DNA of 64,000 nt from Spirosoma arboris. Its GTDB lineage: Bacteria; Bacteroidota; Bacteroidia; Cytophagales; Spirosomataceae. The DNA lies in the NCBI RefSeq assembly GCF_009754945.1, contig NZ_WPIN01000021.1, positions 62,001 through 126,000 on the forward strand, given 5' to 3'. The position numbers were made by a program, and so were the translations under genes. Positions 44,536 to 53,800 of this stretch are shown piece after piece; positions within the stretch are counted from its first letter, which is position 1, and every line of letters begins with the position of its first letter. The notes under the pieces were generated by a model that was not told the origin of the DNA, made no database searches, and worked only from the letters and a program-made list of their open reading frames with translations.

Positions 44536-45122
44536 GGTGCCAGGGGTAAAATGGTTGTACGATCAATGGCCCCGGTTACCAAATACGAGGCCGTCTGGAT
44601 ATTATTGACCCCATCAGGGGAAAGCGACACGTTAAGAATGTCGCCTGGATAAGCCAGTGAGACAAACGCACTGGACTGATAGCCGTAGGAATCGGGTTCT
44701 GGTAGCAATGGGACCGGTGCCCAACTCCCGGCAAAATGCCCCACATACTCAAGCTTATAGTTCCAGCTGGAGGGCGTTCGAAAATAGAAAAACACGGAAA
44801 ATCCATCCGAATTCGGCGTAGCGTAGACATCAATCGCCAACGGCAGCGCTAACACATAATCAGCAAGGGTAAGCAGTCCCGACACCGGCGGATCGGTTGG
44901 TGGCTCACCCGGATCGGTTCCGCTGCAAGAGGTCGAAAGTGACGATAAAGGCCCCGCGTAGCGGATAAGGCCCGAACGAAGCGGTATGTGCTTATCTCCA
45001 ACAACTGGCAAATCGATGCCTTCAGGCAGGACATAATACACCTTATCGGTGGGCTGACCCGTTCCGGTCAGGGCCAGCTCGGAGCTAATGCGGGCAAACC
45101 GGGCAACGTAGCGCGTAGCCAT
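44532..45122 (-). CDS. Phage tail accessory protein, 196 aa
   Basis: An N-terminal beta region (ATRYVARFARISSELALTGT) is separated by a Pro/Gly linker from a second domain with VFFYFRTPSSWNYKLEYVGH. It overlaps the next gene by four bases (ATGA) and the preceding gene ends one base upstream. It likely belongs to the tail tip; family not recognised. Confidence 0.55.
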   Translation of the reverse strand: MATRYVARFARISSELALTGTGQPTDKVYYVLPEGIDLPVVGDKHIPLRSGLIRYAGPLSSLSTSCSGTDPGEPPTDPPVSGLLTLADYVLALPLAIDVYATPNSDGFSVFFYFRTPSSWNYKLEYVGHFAGSWAPVPLLPEPDSYGYQSSAFVSLAYPGDILNVSLSPDGVNNIQTASYLVTGAIDRTTILPLAP

Positions 45123-45123
45123 A

Positions 45124-47442
45124 TCAGGGCAGTTCAGTTAAAAACGTGGTGACCAGTCCCGCCAATAAATTCCGGGCTTTGCCCGACGGATCAGAATGCG
45201 GATGCACATTGTCCGGCACCCAGTAGCGAAGCGCACTCATGTCGTGAGCGGTGTCCGCACCCGACGAATAACTACTCCAGGGCACTGTAGTCCACAGGGC
45301 CTGCGTGCCCGGCACTTTTTGTTGACCCCAGCCGGTTTTCTCCCAAAGTTTTAACAGCGGAAATTGCCAGTAGGTGGCCAGCGTTTGTTGACCTAATGCC
45401 ACTCGGGGGTCGAGCTGGTTTTCATAATGGCCTTCCAGGGCGATTTTGGCGCGGGGATTATAACTTAAAATGATATCAATGATGTAATTGGACGCGCCCA
45501 GAAAATAATTCCGGTTGTTACGGGTGGCCGGAACGGTATCAAATTCGGCTATAGTTTCCGAAGTAAAGCGGTCGTTATAGCCATGCGATAAGACAAATAA
45601 ATCGGGCATGGGGTAGGTTCCATTCAGGTAAGGCACCAGACTTCGCTCGTAGGAACAGTTCAGAAAATAGACCGTATCGGCAGGAGTGAGCACATTGGGT
45701 GGTGAATTGCCCAAAACGGCACTGTAAGTGCTCCAGCCCGAAATCAACGCCCGCTTTTCGGCCAGTGTCATACTTAAACTGTATGCCACGTTCTGCCAGG
45801 GCACGCCCGCCCAACTGCCCGTTTTATCGGCTTTGCGAATAGTCGAAGACGGCACCGCTTGGTTGATTAATGTGGCACCAACCGCTTCGCTCGCCAGCTC
45901 CCAATAGCCTCCCAACGCCGGAATGCTGGTTCCACCTAACCAGATCCGTTTGCCGGTTAGATTGGTGGCAGGCCTATAGGTATAGGGGTAAACGGTGGTG
46001 GCGGTACTGCCTTCCTCAAATTGAAACAAGGCCGGATCGCCAATGACGGTTAAGCGAACAAAGGCGCATTTGGCCGGGGTCGTAACGCTCAAGGCGGCTC
46101 GGTCATAGCGAAGGCCTGAGATAAAGATTTGGGCCGAATCATAGAAGCAGACGAATTGCTTGTTGGTGGGCGTGTAGACGGTAGCTGGCTTAACGGGTAT
46201 AAAGCCTGACACCATGCCGGTGGCGTAGTAGGTTAGAAAGTTGTTTTCGTCCAGGTAGCGGTACCGAATCGTATCCGGTGCATTTTTATTGAACAGGTTT
46301 TTGCCCTGCACAAAAACGCCGTTCAGCGTCGTAACGGCCTGTACTGCGCGGGCTTTGGCTTGTCTGGCCGTCACCATGGCCGTCGACGCCTGAGGGGTCG
46401 TTACGTCCAGATTGACCGCATAGGGAATGTAGGTGGTACTGCTGGTAGTTCCCGCTTCGACCATAAACGCGTCTTTCGGGGTGCCCAGCGTGGCCCGAAT
46501 ATAGTAGGTGCCTGCCGTGACCGTAAAGCTATTGGCCGGCCGGTCAAAGGCGGCTCCTGTGCCCAACGGAACTTGCAAAGAATCGTAATACGCTACGTTC
46601 TGCCGGGAGCCGTTCGCTACGTACACGCCCGACGGAGTCACCGGAATAAAGCCTGACACGAAGTAACCCGACGCGAAAGTGAGTACGCCAGCCGGGGTCA
46701 CGTAATAATTATCTTTACTGCCTTCCGTGTCGTTTTTATTATAGAGGTTTTTACCCCCGGACAATTGGCGAGTTAATACTTTACTGGCTAACGCTGTGCG
46801 TTGCGCCCGAAGTGCCGTGCGCGTCTCCCCGTTCAGAGTTAATTGGTAACTAGGTGCTCCCACGATGCTACTGCCCACCTGCAGCTGAAACGTGGTCAGT
46901 AAGCTATTGGCTACCGTAATCCGAATGTAATAGGTGTTTGCGGTAACGGTAAAGCTATTACTGGGCCGGTTATAGCTGGCCCCAACGCCTAAGGCTACCT
47001 GCTCTTTGGAGTAATAGGTCACGTACTGCTTATCACTAGCAGTTAAGACCATTCCGGGGGAAACCGGAATAAAATTCGACTCGGTGTAGAGCGCATTGGC
47101 GATGGTGTCGCCCGCCGTGTTGAAGTATTTGCCCGGCATATTGCCCGGATCCGCGTAGTTAAAGAGCTGTTTTCCCCGAATCAGCACGCCCGACAACTCA
47201 CTGGCCATGGCCTTTAAGCCTAGTTTGGCCCCCAGTCCTTTTACCTGATTGGGGTCAATGGGCACTTTGAACGGCGTGCCAAATTTGGGCGTCAGGACTA
47301 GATTATTGCTGGCATCAAATGACAGATTATACACGCCCTGAAGCGTTGGGCGCTGAATGCCGGGACCGATTTCTACTTTTTGCCCAAGCGCAACAGTAGC
47401 GACAAGAAGCAGGAAACATATGGGAAGTTTAGTCATGGTCAT
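45124..47442 (-). CDS. SGNH/GDSL-type hydrolase with three repeated modules, 772 aa
   Basis: The protein begins with a signal peptide (1-20, ALG-Q), unusual within a tail operon. Residues 84-192, 228-333 and 374-480 are three diverged copies of one module with the shared pattern G-K-x-L-[FY]-N-[KY], FIPV-x-P, then [VA]-x-[FY]-Y-[DS] and RP-x-NSFTVTA-type strands. The C-terminal SGNH domain has IWLGGTSIPA (Ser506), LSHGYNDRF and DNVHPHSDPSG (Asp744, His747). SGNH enzymes are esterases; in phage tails they deacetylate surface glycans. It overlaps the upstream gene by four bases. The role as receptor-processing tail protein is inferred. Confidence 0.75.
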   Translation of the reverse strand: MTMTKLPICFLLLVATVALGQKVEIGPGIQRPTLQGVYNLSFDASNNLVLTPKFGTPFKVPIDPNQVKGLGAKLGLKAMASELSGVLIRGKQLFNYADPGNMPGKYFNTAGDTIANALYTESNFIPVSPGMVLTASDKQYVTYYSKEQVALGVGASYNRPSNSFTVTANTYYIRITVANSLLTTFQLQVGSSIVGAPSYQLTLNGETRTALRAQRTALASKVLTRQLSGGKNLYNKNDTEGSKDNYYVTPAGVLTFASGYFVSGFIPVTPSGVYVANGSRQNVAYYDSLQVPLGTGAAFDRPANSFTVTAGTYYIRATLGTPKDAFMVEAGTTSSTTYIPYAVNLDVTTPQASTAMVTARQAKARAVQAVTTLNGVFVQGKNLFNKNAPDTIRYRYLDENNFLTYYATGMVSGFIPVKPATVYTPTNKQFVCFYDSAQIFISGLRYDRAALSVTTPAKCAFVRLTVIGDPALFQFEEGSTATTVYPYTYRPATNLTGKRIWLGGTSIPALGGYWELASEAVGATLINQAVPSSTIRKADKTGSWAGVPWQNVAYSLSMTLAEKRALISGWSTYSAVLGNSPPNVLTPADTVYFLNCSYERSLVPYLNGTYPMPDLFVLSHGYNDRFTSETIAEFDTVPATRNNRNYFLGASNYIIDIILSYNPRAKIALEGHYENQLDPRVALGQQTLATYWQFPLLKLWEKTGWGQQKVPGTQALWTTVPWSSYSSGADTAHDMSALRYWVPDNVHPHSDPSGKARNLLAGLVTTFLTELP

Positions 47443-48230
47443 GTCGTTGGAATTATTTTTAATGATAATACCCCGCCCGCGTAATCGGAGACGCCGTCGG
47501 GGTAGTTGATAAGAAAATGGGTATTATCGGGAAAGGTCAGTTTCATGGTTTGATCCAGCCCTCCGGCCGCATCCTGCAACAGTTTACGAAACCGTCCACC
47601 GGGCAGATTGAACCCATGCAACTGAGGTGTACCGATCATATCGGCACTCAAATAAAACAAATGCTCGTTATCCACCGTGAGTCCAACCACCTCCTCATCT
47701 TCATAACAAAAAATGGCTTCAATCACCCGCTCATCCCCCGGAATCTGGCCGGTGCTAAAGGGAAGTAATAGATCAGCCACGTAGGTTAGATCCGCATCCG
47801 ATGCCGCCGTGGTTAAATTTAGCAACGTGGGAATGACGCCATTCACTAATTCATAGCGCGTCAGGAGCGTATTCCAGTGCAAAACTAGGGGTTGCGCTTC
47901 GGCGGGAGCCGTTAGAATTACTGGGTATTGGGAGTCTTCGGGTGTCAGATCGCCGTCGGGCGTTGCCGACACTACCCGACCACTTTCGGTGAGCTCAATC
48001 GAGGCTGCCAGTACCTTTTGATACGAACCCGGCTCATCGGTCGGCAGTAGCGCATTTCGGGCATAGAGCCAGTACAGCACGCCGGTTCTCAGATCGCCCC
48101 CATCCGGGTCCTGATCGAAAATCAAATCTACCGACCAGTCTACCCAATCGGTAAAGAGCCCATCGCGTTCGATCCGATATTCCCAGTTGGGGCCTGTAGC
48201 CGTCCCCGTCGGCGCAAAGGGCTTACTCAT
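47439..48230 (-). CDS. Phage tail structural protein, 263 aa
   Basis: The protein is acidic and beta-rich, with WVDWSVDLIFDQDPDGGDLR near the start and TGVLYWLYARNALLPTDEPG later. It overlaps both neighbours by four bases, so it is translated with the tail-tip gene upstream. No homologous family recognised; baseplate or tail-tip role inferred from position. Confidence 0.55.
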   Translation of the reverse strand: MSKPFAPTGTATGPNWEYRIERDGLFTDWVDWSVDLIFDQDPDGGDLRTGVLYWLYARNALLPTDEPGSYQKVLAASIELTESGRVVSATPDGDLTPEDSQYPVILTAPAEAQPLVLHWNTLLTRYELVNGVIPTLLNLTTAASDADLTYVADLLLPFSTGQIPGDERVIEAIFCYEDEEVVGLTVDNEHLFYLSADMIGTPQLHGFNLPGGRFRKLLQDAAGGLDQTMKLTFPDNTHFLINYPDGVSDYAGGVLSLKIIPTT

Positions 48231-50116
48231 AATTTCTTTATGGCAATGGCCTGAAGCTGACCAATAATTGTCTGTTTTACATTCTCGGGCGGTCCATCAT
48301 ACACGGCAACCTTTAGAAAATTGCGTACCAGTTGGTTATGCAGCAAAGGGGTAAACCCCTCGGGTACCGGTGTCGCTGATAAGGTATAATTCGTTGCGTG
48401 GGCAATGACACGAATTTGATCACTGACGGTTTGCAGAATTTCAGCTTTATTCAAAGCGGCAATATCCGTGCTGTTTTTGCCCACCAATGGATCAACCAAA
48501 CCGCTCCCATTGAGCACCTTTGTCATATCCTTTTGGTGGGACAGAATTCTAGCCAGCAAAGGGACTTTGGGTGCATCACCAAGGGTAAGCGTGTACTTAT
48601 ACGGCCGAATCACATCCCTGGTAAACCCAATTATTCTTGCGTAGCGGTCAATGCCTAATTCCGTGTCAACTAGTCGAATCTGATCTCCGACTGAGAAAAA
48701 GTTGGGTGGATTGTCAATGGGAATTGACCCGGTATCATTGGCCAACTTTTGAAGGTACATTTCATCAAGCGTCAGCGAATACTCCACCGCTGGCGTACTG
48801 TTTTCGCGGAGCCATTGGGTGCCTGCGGCTAACAGTTGGGCTTCGGCGGCTTCGACGTATTCATCCGGCATGATGATGTCAGTCATCACGTAGGTATCAC
48901 CCGCAGCAATGCGAAACGGGGAGCCATCAACCGGATCGGGAAAAATTTGACCCCGCTCATCCGTGAATGATTTAATCGTAAACGTCTTGGTGGTTGGATC
49001 AAACTTGACTAATTCAAAATCATAGCCAGCCAGTCCCCCCGTTTGAAAATGAATTTTTATAGTCAGACCATCAATTATATATTGATAGTGAGGCTTACTA
49101 TTTCCATTCACGACATCATACCGATCAATGGCCAATGGGTTGAAGGGGATATCGGGATCGGTGAAGGTGAGTTGTGATGCTGAAGCGCCGACGGTTCCCG
49201 TTCGATGCGGGTAGACCTCCTCAAAAATCTGGGTACCTTCGATGAGGCCAAACGCAGCAATAGCCGCACTGTTATCAAGAAAGGAATCATCCAGCGAGGA
49301 GGTGCCAGAGCCCGCAAAAGGCAACTGTAAGCGTGTAGCATAGCCCCGGTAGCCACTGGGTAGGTTTTTACTTGAGCCAAATATATACGCCCGCGTCACA
49401 AAAGGCGTATTCTCAACGGATCGACGACTCAGCTCATACAAGCCCTTTCCCTGTCCATACTGGAACGTATACTCCAGTACCTGACCGGCAGGCTTAATGT
49501 GTAAGACTCGATTCGGCGCATCATTCGGTCGGTATTCAATTTGAAACTCAGTTCCCCACTCCGTGCAGAGTCGTTGCAGCACCGACAGACAATTCTCATT
49601 CTCGAAGGTGAGGGTTTTGGTGACCGTATCTTCCCCATCGATGGGAGGTCCAACAGTACCGGTATCATCGACTTCGCCGGGAATCTGAACCGTGCCAAGA
49701 CCCCACGCTCCGCCAAAGACGCGGGCCATGTTACTCTGCAAAACGGTCGAGAAAAATTGGAGATTCCCGGTTAAGGAAAACGAAGAGGAAAGGGCGTTGC
49801 CACTGGTTGCCGAATCAAAAAAGATGACTCGGAGTAAATGGTACTGTGGACCCTCCAGTTTGACTTCGTACTCAAACCAATCCTCTCCTTTTCGGGTCAG
49901 GGCAGGCACTTGATTGGTGGTGTACAGCTGCCCAAATATGGGGACGGTCACCCCAATCCCGACCACTAACGGCGCCGTGGTTTTTACCGAAAATGTGAGT
50001 GTATCCGCATTCAATAATTCCTGTTTCTGTTCACCTTTTTCCAGGGAACGAACAGGCGCAAGGGCTAAAACGGGTACCTCGTCGCCATTGGACTGCCTTA
50101 ATACAATCGGGGCCAT
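48227..50116 (-). CDS. Phage tail-tip (Tal/hub-like) protein, 629 aa
   Basis: The N-terminal 240 residues look like the hub fold of siphophage tail proteins (QELLNADTLTFSVKTTAPLV, WFEYEVKLEGPQYHLLRVIF, TFENENCLSVLQRLCTEWGT, EFQIEYRPNDAPNRVLHI). Later parts include YAYIFGSSKNLPSGYRGYATR-like GSSKNLPSGYRG and GDQIRLVDTELGIDRYARII. It follows the distal tail protein gene with an 19-base overlap. Position and fold pattern support a hub or tail-associated lysin-type protein; no peptidase motif is recognised. Confidence 0.72.
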   Translation of the reverse strand: MAPIVLRQSNGDEVPVLALAPVRSLEKGEQKQELLNADTLTFSVKTTAPLVVGIGVTVPIFGQLYTTNQVPALTRKGEDWFEYEVKLEGPQYHLLRVIFFDSATSGNALSSSFSLTGNLQFFSTVLQSNMARVFGGAWGLGTVQIPGEVDDTGTVGPPIDGEDTVTKTLTFENENCLSVLQRLCTEWGTEFQIEYRPNDAPNRVLHIKPAGQVLEYTFQYGQGKGLYELSRRSVENTPFVTRAYIFGSSKNLPSGYRGYATRLQLPFAGSGTSSLDDSFLDNSAAIAAFGLIEGTQIFEEVYPHRTGTVGASASQLTFTDPDIPFNPLAIDRYDVVNGNSKPHYQYIIDGLTIKIHFQTGGLAGYDFELVKFDPTTKTFTIKSFTDERGQIFPDPVDGSPFRIAAGDTYVMTDIIMPDEYVEAAEAQLLAAGTQWLRENSTPAVEYSLTLDEMYLQKLANDTGSIPIDNPPNFFSVGDQIRLVDTELGIDRYARIIGFTRDVIRPYKYTLTLGDAPKVPLLARILSHQKDMTKVLNGSGLVDPLVGKNSTDIAALNKAEILQTVSDQIRVIAHATNYTLSATPVPEGFTPLLHNQLVRNFLKVAVYDGPPENVKQTIIGQLQAIAIKKL

Positions 50117-50754
50117 AGGACAGTGAGGTTAGTTTTTGAATGTTCCGTGAATCGCTCCAGTTCGCCCGCGATGATTAAGTAATACAAGACCCCACTAGAG
50201 CCGCCATAATTGTGGGTGTAGGTCTGATTGGTACCTTGGGCAATGGTAACACTGCCATCCCCCCAGTGAAGTTTGACGGGCGTAACGGCGGTGATGGTAA
50301 TTGTTGCAGTTGTTGCGCCTGCACCAACAAGAGTGTATTTAATGGGCTGTGGCTCGGTTAATTCCAGAGTGAACTGACCGAACATCTTTTTGCCCTGCCG
50401 CCATTTCTTTTTGATCGATATGCCTGACCGCATATAGATCTCATAGACCATGGGCTTAGCCGAAAGGACACTGATGCTCAGTCGCTGGGTTTCTGATTTG
50501 AGAAACTGCGCTTCCATGGCGTTAACTTTTGACACAAAATCAACCTCATCCGTAGCGACTAGACAACAGTCCAGTTTGATTTGGCGGGGTTTATAGCGCG
50601 GTCGCGTCAAGTCGACTACTTCGCCATGGGCGTCGGGCCACTCCACTGTAAAGGGGTCTTTTAGCTCCAGTCCATCCAATATCCCATCCGAACCTGATAC
50701 AATCACGCCGAATTGAGAAAACAGAACCCCATTTATGGAATAGATTACGCTCAT
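50098..50754 (-). CDS. Distal tail (Dit)-like protein, 218 aa
   Basis: The N-terminal domain begins SVIYSINGVLFSQFGVIVSG with EWPDAHGEVVDLTRPRYKPR, close in style to siphophage Dit proteins; the C-terminal part carries KLHWGDGSVTIAQGTNQTYT, a PKD-like DGS pattern. Its gene lies between tape measure and tail-tip genes, the usual place of Dit. A 21-base element related to one upstream of the tape-measure gene precedes it (50771-50791). Confidence 0.7.
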   Translation of the reverse strand: MSVIYSINGVLFSQFGVIVSGSDGILDGLELKDPFTVEWPDAHGEVVDLTRPRYKPRQIKLDCCLVATDEVDFVSKVNAMEAQFLKSETQRLSISVLSAKPMVYEIYMRSGISIKKKWRQGKKMFGQFTLELTEPQPIKYTLVGAGATTATITITAVTPVKLHWGDGSVTIAQGTNQTYTHNYGGSSGVLYYLIIAGELERFTEHSKTNLTVLWPRLY

Positions 50755-50762
50755 TACCTTAC

Positions 50763-50791
50763 GCAGTTATCTGCTTGTATTATAAGCAGTT
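50763..50791 (-). promoter_or_regulatory. Repeated phage regulatory element, copy 1
   Basis: GCAGTT lies nine bases before the Dit-like start, followed by CTGCTTGTATTATAAGCAGTT (written up to here as 20 plus one base, 50771-50791). It is 18 of 21 identical to 55092-55112 upstream of the tape-measure gene. On the minus strand it holds a TATAAT-like core. A phage promoter or operator is inferred. Confidence 0.45.
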
Positions 50792-50827
50792 TAAAAGCCC
50801 ATCAAGTGGCTACTTGAAACCCATTAA

Positions 50828-53800
50828 TTATAAAATTCCTTTGGCGCGAAGGCCATCATTCAAGCCTGAGATCGTTCCATCGATCTTTTCAAGCAGGTCA
50901 TTGGTCTTTTCAATTCGCGCTGTGTTACGGTCTATATTGCCAAGTACTAGCAGCTGCTGATTGATTAGTTGATTCGTATTAGCCTGCTGTATTCGCATCG
51001 CATTCGCCTGACCAACCAAAAGGCTGGCCGTATCCTCCTGTATGCTTTTTACCGCATTAGTGGCCGCAGTTGCTGAAGATGCGCCCGACCCACTTGGCTT
51101 AAAAATATCCAATCCATACTGCTTAGCGGCATCCTGCGCATCGGCAAGCCCCTGATTAAAGAGTTTCGTGAGATCATCCGCCTTGCCAAAGAACCGGCCG
51201 AAATCATCCACCCAGTTATTATCTCCGTTTGGCCCAACCGATTCCTCCAGTTCTTTCTGCAACTGATCGAATTGCTTCGAAAAGACCTGATTGAAAATGA
51301 GTTGAGATAAGAGATTATCCAGGATCTTGGAAACCGAATCACCAAAGGCTTGAGCCGAATTAGTGCCATCCTCAAAAGCACTAACGAGCGAGTTACGAAG
51401 GTCATCGCCGAGCGAACCGGCCAAAGTACTGATGACTTCGTGGATAGCTTGTTTTGCTTCGTCTATTTGCTTTTGCCAGTCGAGGGTGGTTTGGAGTAAT
51501 TGTTTAGTAGCCTCATCGACGGAATTGGTTGAGATTAGGCTCTCGGCCAAGGCGCTATTCAGCTCGTCTACTCCGTTTGTGCCTTTTTTAATTAAGTCAG
51601 GATATACACGAAGTAAGTCCGCAAACTCCTCTTCCTTTTTACTGGCCGAACCAAAAATACCCGCCACGAAACCCGCGACCGCACCAACAACGGTTCCTAC
51701 ACCGGGAAGTATAGCCGTACCAATAGCCGCGCCTGTTAAGGTGGATTTAGCAGCAGCGTTCCGATCCAGTGAATCGATGAGCCCTACCTTAGCCCGACCT
51801 TCTGCCAGCTTTTTCAGGGATGCCTGGTATTTCTCTTCAGCGTCAGTGAGTTTTTTATAGTTATCCTGAATCTCACCTACATAATCTGTTGTGAATACAT
51901 TTTCCCGATTTTTGGCCTGTAAACCAAGTTGTTCATTCAGCAGGATATTATACTGCTCTTGTTGAGCAATAACAGATTGATAGTACTCTGTTTCAGCCTG
52001 CTTCCTTTGCTGATTGGCGGTAGCAATGCCATCAATTAAGCCGATAAGTCCCTGAACGCCAACAGCAATTCGCTCGGTAGCAGTAGCCCCTTTTTTGGAT
52101 GCCTGAGCAATTAAATCGACACTTGAGGCAAGAACGACTAACATACTTCCAGCCGCCCCCGCTTCGCCACCTAATTGGGAAAGGGTCTGCCCTAATTGAC
52201 TGATGGCTGATGTATATTGACTAACAATATTGGCGGTACCTGCACTGAACGTTTTTTGAAGTTCATTTAGTTTTTTCTGGGCAGTCTTGTACTGTTCACT
52301 ATTTGCTCCAAATTCACCAAGGGCACTCGCTACAAGATTCTTTTGTTTTTCAATTTCAACCCGTTGCTGTTTTCGCCCTTCCTCAACAATAACCTTGGTC
52401 GTGTTTCGATAAGCTTCCGATTCTTCAAATTTGCGTTGCTTAAACTCCTCAAATTCCCGTTGCTCTTTCGTATTGATGTCGGCAAGGGCTACTTCATATG
52501 CTTCAGTTCGCTGACCATTATACTCCTTATCAAGCCCTAGTCGCAGGTCGTTATATTTCCTCCTAATGGCTAACTCCTGTTCACCGGAACTAGCTGACGA
52601 TTGCAAAAATTGATTAACCTGATCTTTGAGTTGCTGCTCAGTTTGTACTTTCTCTTCAGCGGCTCGCTTGTTGATGGCAAAGTCCTCCCCTGTTGTCGGA
52701 GTTTTGCCACTTAATTTATCCTGTATTTCATTGAGCTTTACCAGGTAGTCGGCTAAACTCTTGGACTCAACCTGTGCCTTTTGGAGACTCTCATTGAATA
52801 CATCAATAGGTGATTTCTTTTGCTTTATTGTGTCTCGTTGCTCTAGTAACGAAGCCAGATTGGTCGTTTGGCTTGAAGTCAATCCAGCGTTATCACGCTC
52901 GTTTTCCAGATTCGCAATTTGGGTATTTAAAAAGTCGAGGTAGGATTGGCCAGATGCTTTAAGGTCAGCAAATTGACTGTCAGCGGCTTGTTGCCCATAG
53001 GCTTCAATCCATTTTGTGTATAGTTCATACTTGGCTTTTTTGTCTGCTATTTCCTCGTCGAAACTTTTAATAGCCAACTTCTTACGTATCTCCTCGACTT
53101 GCGCATCAGCGGCAAGTTTCTTGGCATTAAGTTGGTTAAGTGTAGTAGTATCGGTTTTGGGAGTTTTTGAAATTAATTCCTCGAAGTGCTTACTTACGGC
53201 TTCGTAGTAAGACAGGGAACCAAAGGGGCCGGTTTTGTCAGCTTCCTTTTGGGCCTTCTTTTCTTCTGGGGTTAATTCTCCGGTTAATCGACGCCGTTGA
53301 GCTTCAAGGGCGTCGATTTGGCGTTGGATTTGAGAGTTTTTGGCGTCAGTATTATCCAGACTCAACTGTTCCCTTTGGGCAGATATAGCCTCATCTAACT
53401 GCTTTAGGGTTACTGCCCGAACCTTTTGCTTTGTGGTTTCGGCCTTGACGGTGGAATTGGCGGTTTCATCATTGGCCTTCTGTTCTAACTTTAATTGTTC
53501 ACGATAATCCTGCTCTTGTTTAATTTTATCAGCATTCAGTTTTTTATTCTGTTCGGCTATTGCCTTAGATGAATCAAAAGAACCGTCACTTCCTGCCTGA
53601 GCAAGAAGAAGTGATGCTTTGTCAAAAAAACTGATTTCATTTTTACCGGCCTTGGCTTCGGATTCACGTCGAAAAGACTCTGTAAATTTTCGATCAAGTT
53701 CCTGTTGCTCATATTTTCGCTTAAGTGCCTCCACATAATCATTAATAGATTTAGTGCCAGCCTGCGTTTTAACACTATCTAGCGTTAATGCACTGAGATG

